A stretch of 64,000 nucleotides of DNA. Origin: DASRZM01 sp035686365 (GTDB lineage Bacteria; Pseudomonadota; Gammaproteobacteria; Xanthomonadales; Xanthomonadaceae). How positions within the stretch are numbered: the first letter of the stretch is position 1; the number at the start of each line of letters is the position of its first letter. Under the pieces are notes generated by a model, which made no database searches, was not told where the DNA came from, and was given only the letters and a program-made list of their open reading frames with translations. The DNA is taken from NCBI GenBank assembly GCA_035686365.1, contig DASRZM010000119.1, forward strand, positions 1-64,000. Direction: 5' to 3'. Positions 37,107 to 44,643 of this stretch are shown here, piece by piece. Made by a program: the position numbers and the translations under genes.

Positions 37107-37559
37107 ATGACCCGGTCGACAGCCATGGTTTCCGCAACCCTCGCCAGCCTGGCCCTGTTGCTCGCGTGCGCTCCAGGTGCGCCCGAGCCGGAGCCGTACG
37201 CGCCGGAACCGCCACCGGAGCGTGCGGCCGTACCCACCCACCTGATCGGCGTGCGTTGGCTGCTGGTGGACGGCCTGGGCGGGCTCGAGGACCAGGTCGA
37301 GATCTCCCTGTCGTTCGAGGCCGACCGCATCCAGGGCAATGGCGGCTGCAATGCCTACAGCGCCGACTATGCCTTCGATCGGGGTGCACTGGAGGTCGGG
37401 CCGATTGCCGCGACCAAGCGCGGCTGTCCGGACCCGGTCGGGGCGGCCGAGCAGCAGTACTTCCAGGCCCTGGGCGGCGCGCGCAGCGTGCAGGCGCAGG
37501 ACGGAACCCTCAGGATCGAGACCGGCGCCGGCGTCCTGGTCTACCAGCCCCGCAGCTGA
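37107..37559 (+). CDS. META-domain lipoprotein (HslJ-like)
   Basis: A 150-residue protein with a lipoprotein signal (SLALLLACAPG, lipidated Cys about residue 21), a Pro/Glu-rich linker and a META domain: LIGVRWLLVDGLGG, the conserved IQGNGGCNAYSADY motif, and IAATKRGCPDP. HslJ of E. coli has such a domain and is linked to heat and novobiocin resistance; the function here is unknown. It lies 57 bases after the M20 gene on the same strand, so co-transcription is possible. Confidence 0.9.
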   Translation: MTRSTAMVSATLASLALLLACAPGAPEPEPYAPEPPPERAAVPTHLIGVRWLLVDGLGGLEDQVEISLSFEADRIQGNGGCNAYSADYAFDRGALEVGPIAATKRGCPDPVGAAEQQYFQALGGARSVQAQDGTLRIETGAGVLVYQPRS

Positions 37560-37565
37560 CCGGGG

Positions 37566-38213
37566 TCAGGGCGCTGCCAGCGCCCCCGGGTCGGCGAGCT
37601 GCGTATGGACCTGCAGGTCCTCGGGTACCGGCGCCGGCTCGTCCAGCAACGCGCGCGCCGCCTCCGAAGCACCTTCGAGCCAGATCGCGCGCTCGTCGGC
37701 GCAGAGCAGGACACGTGGCATCCGGTCGTGCACCGCGGCGATCGCCGGAGCGGCCGCGGTCGTGACCACGGTGAACGTCTCCAGGGGCTCGCCCTCGCCG
37801 GCCCAGGTTTCCCACAGTCCTGCAAAGCACACGGCACGGCCGTTCTCCGGATGCAGGTAACGGCGTTCGCGGCGGCCGCGCGGCCCGGTCCATTCGACCC
37901 AGCCGGAAACCGGCACCAGGCACCGGCGGCGCCTGAAGGCTGCGCGGAAGGCCGGTTTCTCGTGCACCGTTTCGGCGCGGGCATTGAAGGTGTGGCGCGC
38001 GATCGTGCGGTCCTTCGCCCACCCCGGGATCAGCCCCCAGGCGGCCTGGGCGAGTTCCGGCCCGGCGACGGTTCCGCGCAGGATCGGTGCACGCACGGTC
38101 GGGCGCACCCGCAGCGGCGCATGGAGTGCGATGGCTTCCTCCAGCATGACCTGCAGCGCATCGGCGCCTGCGTAGCGCCGCGCCTGGCTCTGCAGGAAGA
38201 ACTCCGAGCACAT
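37566..38213 (-). CDS. SRAP-domain protein (HMCES/YedK) that shields abasic DNA sites
   Basis: A 215-residue SOS-response-associated peptidase-fold protein. HMCES/YedK forms a stable thiazolidine crosslink to abasic sites in single-stranded DNA through Cys2. All active-site residues are present with near-identical spacing to E. coli YedK: Cys2 (after Met removal), Asn77 in HTFNARAET, Glu107 in GWVEW and His162 in VHDRMPR. The start at 38213 is fixed because Cys2 must become the N-terminus. It follows the GGDEF-EAL gene by 5 bases, an odd partner. No LexA box was identified. Confidence 0.93.
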   Translation of the reverse strand: MCSEFFLQSQARRYAGADALQVMLEEAIALHAPLRVRPTVRAPILRGTVAGPELAQAAWGLIPGWAKDRTIARHTFNARAETVHEKPAFRAAFRRRRCLVPVSGWVEWTGPRGRRERRYLHPENGRAVCFAGLWETWAGEGEPLETFTVVTTAAAPAIAAVHDRMPRVLLCADERAIWLEGASEAARALLDEPAPVPEDLQVHTQLADPGALAAP

Positions 38214-38218
38214 CGGAT

Positions 38219-40441
38219 TCAGCCGGTCTGCCGCGTGGTCGCGTCGGCACGGGCGAAATAGGCGTCGATCGGCATCGGTTCGTCGATTGCGAAGCCCTGG
38301 ACGTAGTCGACGCCGAGCTCGGCGCAGCGCGCGCGGATGGCTTCGGTCTCCACGTACTCGGCGATCGTCCGCTTCTCCATCACGCGCCCGATATCGGCGA
38401 TCGCGCGTACGATTGCCAGCGACGTGCGCGAGGATTCGATTTCCCTGACGAAGCTGCCATCGATCTTGTAGTAGTCCACGTCCAGGGCGTGCAGGTACGC
38501 GAATGAGCAGAAACCGGTGCCGAAGTCGTCGAGCGCGAACCGGCACCCCATCGACCGCACCGACTGGATGAAGTTCTGCGCACGCGCCAGCTCGCGCACG
38601 GCGCTGGTCTCGGTCAGCTCGAAGCAGAGCATTTCCGGGGCGATCGGGGAGTCGGCCAGCCGCCGCCGGAGAAAGCCCGCGAACTCGCCGCTCTCGACCG
38701 CGGCTGCGGTGAGGTTGATGCTGCACAGCGATATCCGTGCCGCATGCCCGGGATTGTTCTCGAGCCAGCGCAGGGTGTGGTCGAGCACGTAACGATCCAG
38801 GCGCGCGCCCAGCTTGAAGCGCTCTGCAGCCGGCACGAACTGGGTGGGCAGCATCAGCTCGCCAGTCTCGGCATCGCGCATCCGCAGCAGCACCTCGAAA
38901 TGCAGTCCCGGAAGCGCATCGGCGCCCAGCGGCACGATGCTCTGGCAGAACAGTTCGAAGTGCTGGTGCTCGAGCGCATGGGACAGGCGCATGGCCCAGC
39001 GCATCGCCGCGGTGCGGTCCTCCATGCGGCTGCCTTCGAGCGACACGATCTCCACGCGGTTGCCACCGCGCTCCTTGGCGGTGAAGCAGGCGGCGTCGGC
39101 CTGTGCGAGCAGGTCGGCGAAATCCACGTCGACCGGCCGGAAGGGCACCAGGCCGATGCTGACCGTGGAGGTCAGTACGTGGCCATCGCGCGCCATGCGG
39201 AAACCCGCCACGGCCTCGCGCAGGACGTGCGCCCGCCTGGCGGCGGCGGCGGCCTCGGTATGCCGCATGAGCAGCGCGAACTCGTCGCCGCCGATACGCG
39301 CCAGCGTGTCGTGATCGTCGACGAGGCTGGCCAGCACGCTGCTCAGCGCGGTGATCAGCTCGTCGCCGGCGGCGTGACTGGCGATGTCGTTGACCAGCTT
39401 GAACTGGTCCAGGTCCAGGTAGGCCAGCGCCATCGATTCGGAGGGATCGCCGTGCTCGACCAGGTCGCGCATCCTGTGCTCGAAGGCCTGGCGGTTGGGA
39501 AACCCGGTCAGCGGATCGGTGGTGGCGCGGCGGAGCAGGCGCAGGTTCACGACCCGGTTTTCGTACATCGCGGTGGACAGCATCTGCGGCACGATCGCCA
39601 GCACCGACATCATCGCCAGCAGGATCGCGCTCTCGAGCAGGCTGCCGGGCGGATGGAAACCCACCAGCCCGAGCCCCGCGACCATGGTCATGAACACCGC
39701 CAGCACGGCGGTGGACAGGTGGGTGAGGATCGGTTCGAAGCGCAGCGCGCTCCACAGCAGCAGCCCCATCGGCAGGCTGGCCAGGCCGATCGCGTAGGGA
39801 CGGCTGTGGCCGCCGATGCTCAGAACGGCGGCCAGCGACAGGCACATGACGGCGAACCAGGCGGCCTTCTCGCTCCAGTCGGCGTACTCGATGGGAAGAC
39901 GTTGCCTGGGGCCCTCCAGCGCGGCCGCCACCAGCAGCACCGACGGCGCGATCACGATCAGGCCGAACAGGTCGCCCATTGCCCACTTGGCGAAGGCCGC
40001 CGGCACCGCGGTCATCGTGATCATCCCCGAGTGCGCGAGCCCGGCGACCCCGATGGCGGCCGTGATCGACACCATCACCAGGCCTGCGGCCAGCATCACC
40101 AGGCCATTGCGCACCGTGAGCGCGTGCATGAGGTCGGGCGCCGCGCGCCGCGCCAGCACCGCACCGGCCACGGCGCCGAGCACGTTGCCTGCCGCCGAGT
40201 ACGGGACGAACAGTAACGGCACCGATTCCAATCCCAGGTGCACGGTCACCACGCCCACGGCGATGAACGGCCACCATCGCGGGCCGTACACGATCAGAGC
40301 GCCGAAGGCGATTCCTGCCGGCGGCCAGATCAGCGTCACCTGGTCGGGGCTTTCGATGAAAAACGTGGCCAGGTGGCCGCCGGCGACATACAGGGCGACC
40401 AGGACGACGAAGCGGATCGCGGCGGCCGCCGGGGTGTTCAC
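38219..40441 (-). CDS. MASE1-GGDEF-EAL cyclic-di-GMP protein
   Basis: A 740-residue membrane protein. Residues 1-290 form an eight-helix MASE1 sensor (VALYVAGGHLATFFIESPD, LIWPPAGIAFGALIVYG). The GGDEF domain (about 315-480) has an intact RIGGDEFALL active loop but no RxxD inhibitory site. The EAL domain (about 490-735) has the start motif in the EVLLR form, then INLTAA, ELTETSAV, DDFGTGF and KIDGSFV; the metal-binding set looks complete. It can therefore make or break down c-di-GMP. The GTG at 40441 is the first start that gives the MASE1 family N-terminus; upstream sequence overlaps DUF2784. Confidence 0.92.
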   Translation of the reverse strand: MNTPAAAAIRFVVLVALYVAGGHLATFFIESPDQVTLIWPPAGIAFGALIVYGPRWWPFIAVGVVTVHLGLESVPLLFVPYSAAGNVLGAVAGAVLARRAAPDLMHALTVRNGLVMLAAGLVMVSITAAIGVAGLAHSGMITMTAVPAAFAKWAMGDLFGLIVIAPSVLLVAAALEGPRQRLPIEYADWSEKAAWFAVMCLSLAAVLSIGGHSRPYAIGLASLPMGLLLWSALRFEPILTHLSTAVLAVFMTMVAGLGLVGFHPPGSLLESAILLAMMSVLAIVPQMLSTAMYENRVVNLRLLRRATTDPLTGFPNRQAFEHRMRDLVEHGDPSESMALAYLDLDQFKLVNDIASHAAGDELITALSSVLASLVDDHDTLARIGGDEFALLMRHTEAAAAARRAHVLREAVAGFRMARDGHVLTSTVSIGLVPFRPVDVDFADLLAQADAACFTAKERGGNRVEIVSLEGSRMEDRTAAMRWAMRLSHALEHQHFELFCQSIVPLGADALPGLHFEVLLRMRDAETGELMLPTQFVPAAERFKLGARLDRYVLDHTLRWLENNPGHAARISLCSINLTAAAVESGEFAGFLRRRLADSPIAPEMLCFELTETSAVRELARAQNFIQSVRSMGCRFALDDFGTGFCSFAYLHALDVDYYKIDGSFVREIESSRTSLAIVRAIADIGRVMEKRTIAEYVETEAIRARCAELGVDYVQGFAIDEPMPIDAYFARADATTRQTG

Positions 40442-40475
40442 TGTCCGAGTGTAACCCGCAGCGGCGAACCGCGGA

Positions 40476-40925
40476 TCAGCGCCGCTTGCCGGCTGTCGCT
40501 GGGTTGCCGCCGCGCTGCGGCGGGACGAAGAACCAGGTGGCCAGCACCAGCAGTGCGAAGCCCGAGTAGGCGGCCACGAACGCCCAGGCGGGTGCTTCGA
40601 TGTAGAGCCACCGGGCCAGGACATCTTCGATGAATCCGCCCTGGTAACCGGCATCGCCGGCATGGCGGCGAAGCGCCTGTTCCCACTCGGTCAGGGGGCA
40701 CAGCGCACCCAGCCACGCCTGCACGGCCACGAACAGCATCAGTCCCAGGTGCGCCAGGCGCAGCCAGAACCGGCGGACCCAGCGCCAGCCGAAGGCGCCG
40801 CCGGCCAGGAATGCGAACTCGCCGAGCACGACGAACGCCACGATTCCGACGTGGAGGACCACGAGCGCCTCGGCGAGCGAGGCCGCCGTGGCCGGTTCGA
40901 GCTGCGAGACCATTGCCGCGATCAT
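40476..40925 (-). CDS. DUF2784 membrane protein
   Basis: A 149-residue membrane protein with four predicted helices: VVLHVGIVAFVVLGEFAFL, FWLRLAHLGLMLFVAVQA, and two near the C-terminus (AWAFVAAYSGFALLVLATWF). The LCPLTEWE motif after the second helix is the DUF2784 signature. The function is unknown. The start at 40925 was chosen; a second ATG at 40913 is also possible. It lies 34 bases upstream of the GGDEF-EAL gene in the same direction, with the MITE-like element just upstream. Confidence 0.82.
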   Translation of the reverse strand: MIAAMVSQLEPATAASLAEALVVLHVGIVAFVVLGEFAFLAGGAFGWRWVRRFWLRLAHLGLMLFVAVQAWLGALCPLTEWEQALRRHAGDAGYQGGFIEDVLARWLYIEAPAWAFVAAYSGFALLVLATWFFVPPQRGGNPATAGKRR

Positions 40926-40935
40926 CGGCCCCAGC

Positions 40936-41101
40936 CTAGTGCCGTGTCCCGGAAGTATCTCACCCATCTCGCTTGGTCTTCGGCCCCGATCCTGCGTTGC
41001 TCGTCGTCGCCATAGCGCTGCTATGACTTCTCCTCGCGCCTTGTCTCGGGACCGAATCCGCGGCGCGATCCGGGCAAGATACCTCCGGGACACGACACTA
41101 G
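40936..41101. mobile_element. 166-bp MITE-like palindromic element
   Basis: CTAGTGCCGTGTCCCGGAAG begins a 25-bp terminal repeat (40936-40960) that matches the reverse complement of 41077-41101 in 23 of 25 positions. The interior holds a perfect CATAGC-GCT-GCTATG palindrome. There is no open frame. The gap 40926-41269 between the divergent DUF2784 and SET genes contains only this element and GC-rich sequence with no clear gene. No target-site duplication was identified with confidence. Confidence 0.75.
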
Positions 41102-41269
41102 CCGTTCGCGGCCCATCGCGCGGGCCGCGCGGGACTTTCGCGCCGAGGCATTCTTGGGTACCGTGCACACCCCGCGGCCGGGGCAGGCCCGGCGCCGGTC
41201 CCGGTGGGGCCCAGGCGCTGCGTGCATGGCCGCACTGCCCCTGCCCGACACACGGAGTAGCTTCGACCG

Positions 41270-41770
41270 ATGTCCCGACGTTTCCAGATGCGCCGGTCCC
41301 CGATCCATGGCCGGGGCGTGTTTGCAGTGACCGACATTCCCGCCGACGAGCGCCTGGTCGAGTACACCGGCCGGCTGCTGACCCATGCGCAGGCCGACCG
41401 CGCGTACGGCGAGCTGCCCGACGATGGGCATACCTTCCTGTTCACGCTGAACGACCACTACGTGATCGACGCCAACGTCGGTGGCAACACCGCGCGCTGG
41501 ATCAACCACAGCTGCGATCCGAATTGCCAGGCGGTCCTCGAGGAGGACGAGGACGGCGATCCGTGCGCCGACCAGGTGTTCATCGAGACCCTGCGTCCGG
41601 TCCGGGCGGGGGAGGAGTTGACCTACGACTACGGCATCGTGCTCGACGAGCCGCACACGGCGGAAAAGAAGCGGATCTGGACCTGCCACTGCGGCGCCCG
41701 TGCCTGCACCGGCACCATGCTCAAGCCCAAGCGCAAGCCCAAGCGCAAGCGCAAGCCCAAGCGCCGCTGA
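41270..41770 (+). CDS. SET-domain methyltransferase with post-SET motif and histone-H1-like basic tail
   Basis: A 166-residue protein with a complete eukaryote-like SET domain: RRSPIHGRGVFAVTDIPAD, VEYTGRLL, RWINHSCDPNCQ (NHSCxPNC) and GEELTYDYG. A post-SET zinc motif WTCHCGARACTG follows, as in SUV39/SET2-class enzymes and their bacterial homologues. The last 15 residues alternate Lys/Pro/Arg (KPKRKPKRKRKPKRR), encoded by tandem CCCAAGCGC-type units, and resemble histone H1 or HU-like tails. It probably methylates a lysine in a protein, perhaps a nucleoid protein; the tail could bind DNA/RNA or be a self-substrate. All this is inference from motifs. Confidence 0.88.
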   Translation: MSRRFQMRRSPIHGRGVFAVTDIPADERLVEYTGRLLTHAQADRAYGELPDDGHTFLFTLNDHYVIDANVGGNTARWINHSCDPNCQAVLEEDEDGDPCADQVFIETLRPVRAGEELTYDYGIVLDEPHTAEKKRIWTCHCGARACTGTMLKPKRKPKRKRKPKRR

Positions 41771-42026
41771 ACCGACATGGATGCCAGATCCGCTCGGTAG
41801 GCCGGACCGCGAGGCGGTGACGGTTTCCGGGGCCGCCGCGGGTGTATCCCTGTAGGCTGCGGACGCGCCATCCCTGGCGCGTACGCCCCCGGAAACCGTC
41901 CCGCCCCGCGGTCCTCCCGCTTCCGTTTCGTATCGTCGTCCCCCTGTAGGAGCCGGCGTTGCCGGCGATGTGCACTGCGACAACACCCGCCAATGCGCGT
42001 GGGAGCAGCCCATCGCCGCGATCGGC
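41771..42026. repeat. Composite palindromic repeat, family B, copy 2
   Basis: Begins directly after the SET stop and occupies most of the 337-base gap to dinB. The 14-bp palindrome arms are at 41819-41832 and 41887-41900; the GCCGGC REP-like hairpin is at 41945-41970; the GCGGCC REP at its right end has lost symmetry (GCAGCCCATCGCCGC). Closest to the copies at 31.0 and 61.0 kb. Confidence 0.85.
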
Positions 42027-42107
42027 GCACCATCCGGCGCCGGCCGGGCACGCCCCGCACGCCCGTGCGCCCCTACACTGGCACCCTGCCACCGGCCCGC
42101 GCGCGCA

Positions 42108-43181
42108 ATGCGCAAGATCCTCCACGTCGACATGGATGCGTTCTACGCTTCGGTCGAGCAGCGCGACGATCCCGCGCTGCGCGGCCGGCCCGTGGTCGTT
42201 GCCTGGCGCGGGCCGCGCTCGGTGGTCTGCGCGGCCTCCTACGAGGCGCGCCGGTCCGGCGTGCGCTCGGCGATGCCGGCGGTGCGGGCCGAGCGGCTGT
42301 GCCCGGACGCGGTGTTCGTGGCGCCGGACTTTGCCCGATACCGGGCGGTTTCGCGCCAGATCCGCGGGATCTTCGGGCGCCACACCGAGCTGATCGAGCC
42401 GCTGTCGCTCGACGAGGCCTACCTGGATGTCACCTGCAATGCGACCGGGCTGCCGAGCGCCACCGCCGTGGCGCAGGCGATCCGCGAGCAGATCCGCGAG
42501 GAGACCGGGCTGACCGCCTCGGCGGGGGTGGCACCCAACAAGTTCCTGGCCAAGATCGCCTCGGACTGGCGCAAGCCCGACGGCCTGTTCGTGATCCGGC
42601 CGCACCAGGTCGAGGCGTTCCTGGCGCCGTTGCCGGTCGGACGGATCCACGGCGTTGGCAAGGTCATGGAGCGCAGGCTGGCCGAGTTGGGTGTGCGGAC
42701 GGTCGGCGACCTGCGCAGCTGCGGCCGCAGCTTCCTCGAGGGGCAGTTTGGAAGCTGGGGAGGGCGGCTCCACGAGTTGTCGCTGGGCATCGACGAGCGT
42801 CCGGTGGAGCCGTGGCGCCCGGTGCAGTCGGTGTCGGCCGAGGACACCTTCGAACACGATCTGGGCCTGGCGGAGCTGGAACCTGCAATCCGCCGCCTGG
42901 CTGCGAAAACCTGGGAGGCAGCCCGGCGCACCCCGCGGGTCGGTCGCACCGTCGTGCTCAAGCTCAAGACGCGCCAGTTCCGGTTGCTCACGCGCAGCCA
43001 CACGCCACCGACGCCACCCGGATCCGGCGAGGCGCTCACGGCGATCGCCCTGGGCCTGCGCGAGCGGGTCGGGTTGCCGGCGCGGACGCTGTACCGCCTC
43101 GCCGGCGTGGGGCTGGCCAACTTCGCCGACGCCGACCGCGTGCAGGAGCAGTCGCCACTGTTCGATCGCCCCGACCCGTGA
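42108..43181 (+). CDS. dinB: DNA polymerase IV (DinB)
   Basis: Y-family translesion polymerase. The 357-residue protein starts MRKILHVDMDAFYASVEQ with catalytic Asp8, then SLDEAYLDVT (Asp/Glu), the TASAGVAPNKFLAKIASDWRKPDG finger region, and the helix-hairpin-helix GRIHGVGKVMERRLAELGV. The little finger spans roughly residues 235-345. It ends with QSPLFDRPDP, where QSPLF is a beta-clamp binding motif. The start at 42108 gives the family N-terminus. No LexA box was seen in the repeat-filled upstream gap. Confidence 0.96.
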   Translation: MRKILHVDMDAFYASVEQRDDPALRGRPVVVAWRGPRSVVCAASYEARRSGVRSAMPAVRAERLCPDAVFVAPDFARYRAVSRQIRGIFGRHTELIEPLSLDEAYLDVTCNATGLPSATAVAQAIREQIREETGLTASAGVAPNKFLAKIASDWRKPDGLFVIRPHQVEAFLAPLPVGRIHGVGKVMERRLAELGVRTVGDLRSCGRSFLEGQFGSWGGRLHELSLGIDERPVEPWRPVQSVSAEDTFEHDLGLAELEPAIRRLAAKTWEAARRTPRVGRTVVLKLKTRQFRLLTRSHTPPTPPGSGEALTAIALGLRERVGLPARTLYRLAGVGLANFADADRVQEQSPLFDRPDP

Positions 43182-43281
43182 TGCGGGCGCGATGGTGGCG
43201 CCGACCATGGCCTCTCGCGGTCGTGCCTCCACGCGAGTATCTTTGGGGCCCGCACAGTCGCCGCACCCTGGGGAGGGGACC

Positions 43282-44640
43282 ATGGCTCGCGAGAAGGTAC
43301 CGACGCTCGAAACGTTCGTGGACGGTGTGGAGAAACGCAATCCGGGTCAGCCGGAGTTCGTGCAGGCGGTCAAGGAAGTGGCCGAAAGCGTGCTCGAATA
43401 CATCCGCGAGCACCCCAAGTACCACGAGCACCAGATCCTCGAGCGCCTGGCCGAGCCCGACCGGGTGATCTCCTTCCGCGTGTGCTGGCACGACGACGAG
43501 GGCAACGTCCGCGTCAACCGCGGCTACCGCATCCAGAACAACAACGCGATCGGGCCCTACAAGGGCGGCATCCGCTTCCATCCGACCGTCAACCAGGGCG
43601 TGCTGAAGTTCCTGGCCTTCGAGCAGACCTTCAAGAATGCGCTCACGGGGCTGCCGATGGGGGGCGCCAAGGGCGGCGCCAATCTGGATCCCAAGGGCAA
43701 GTCCGACGCCGAGATCATGCGTTTCTGCCAGGCCTTCATGTCGGAGCTGTACCGGCACCTGGGCGAGGACACCGACGTACCCGCCGGCGATATCGGCGTG
43801 GGCGGCCGAGAGATCGGCTACATGTTCGGACAGTACAAGCGCATCACCAACCGCTATGTCGGTGTGCTGACCGGCAAGGGCCTGGAGTTCGGCGGCAGCC
43901 CGATCCGCGTCGAGGCCACCGGCTACGGCGCGGTGTACTTCATGGAGGACATGCTCAAGCGCCGCGACCGCCGCATCGAAGGGCAGGTCTGCCTGGTTTC
44001 CGGATCGGGCAACGTCGCCCAGCACGCGGTCGAGAAGATCCTGCACCTGGGCGGCAAGCCGGTCACCCTGAGCGATTCGACCGGCTTCATCCACGACAGC
44101 AACGGCATCGACGAGGAAAAGCTGGCCTGGGTGAAGGAGCTGAAGAACCGGCGCCGCGGCCGCATCGCCGAGTACGCCGAAAAGTTCGGCGCCGAGTTCC
44201 ACGCCGACAAGGGGCCGTGGGGCGTTCCGGGGCACCTGGCCTTCCCCTGTGCCACGCAGAACGAGATCAGCGGCGACGACGCCCGCACCATGCTGGAGAA
44301 CGGGGTGTATGGCGTGTCCGAAGGCGCCAACATGCCCTCGGAGCTCGAGGCCGTGCACCTGTTCCAGGCCGCCCGGATCTTCTTCGCCCCGGGCAAGGCC
44401 GCCAACGCCGGTGGCGTGGCCGTATCCGGCCTGGAGATGAGCCAGAACTCGGCGCGCATCACCTGGAAGGAGCCGGAGCTGCAGCGGCTGCTGCGCGACA
44501 TCATCCAGGAGATCCATGACCGCTGCGTACGCTACGGCAGCGACGAGGGCGACGACGGCTACATCGACTACGTCAAGGGCGCCAACATCGGCGGTTTCGT
44601 CAAGGTCGCCGATGCGATGATCGCGCAGGGCGTGGTATAG
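43282..44640 (+). CDS. gdhA: NADP-specific glutamate dehydrogenase
   Basis: Interconverts 2-oxoglutarate plus ammonia and glutamate. The 452-residue hexameric-type GDH (E. coli GdhA 447) contains KGGIRFHPTVNQGVLKFLAF, the catalytic-lysine motif PMGGAKGGANLDPKG, PAGDIGVGGREIGYMFG, and the Rossmann segment LVSGSGNVAQHAVEKIL. Ending is standard (GFVKVADAMIAQG). The ATG at 43282 has a GGGGAGGGGAC ribosome site. It converges with the EF-G-like gene, stops 3 bases apart. Confidence 0.95.
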   Translation: MAREKVPTLETFVDGVEKRNPGQPEFVQAVKEVAESVLEYIREHPKYHEHQILERLAEPDRVISFRVCWHDDEGNVRVNRGYRIQNNNAIGPYKGGIRFHPTVNQGVLKFLAFEQTFKNALTGLPMGGAKGGANLDPKGKSDAEIMRFCQAFMSELYRHLGEDTDVPAGDIGVGGREIGYMFGQYKRITNRYVGVLTGKGLEFGGSPIRVEATGYGAVYFMEDMLKRRDRRIEGQVCLVSGSGNVAQHAVEKILHLGGKPVTLSDSTGFIHDSNGIDEEKLAWVKELKNRRRGRIAEYAEKFGAEFHADKGPWGVPGHLAFPCATQNEISGDDARTMLENGVYGVSEGANMPSELEAVHLFQAARIFFAPGKAANAGGVAVSGLEMSQNSARITWKEPELQRLLRDIIQEIHDRCVRYGSDEGDDGYIDYVKGANIGGFVKVADAMIAQGVV

Positions 44641-44643
44641 GGC

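Noticed and set aside
37566..40277. A single 903-codon SRAP fusion protein
   Set aside because: The N-terminal part is an out-of-frame reading of the GGDEF-EAL gene; SRAP requires its N-terminal Cys2, fixed by the ATG at 38213.
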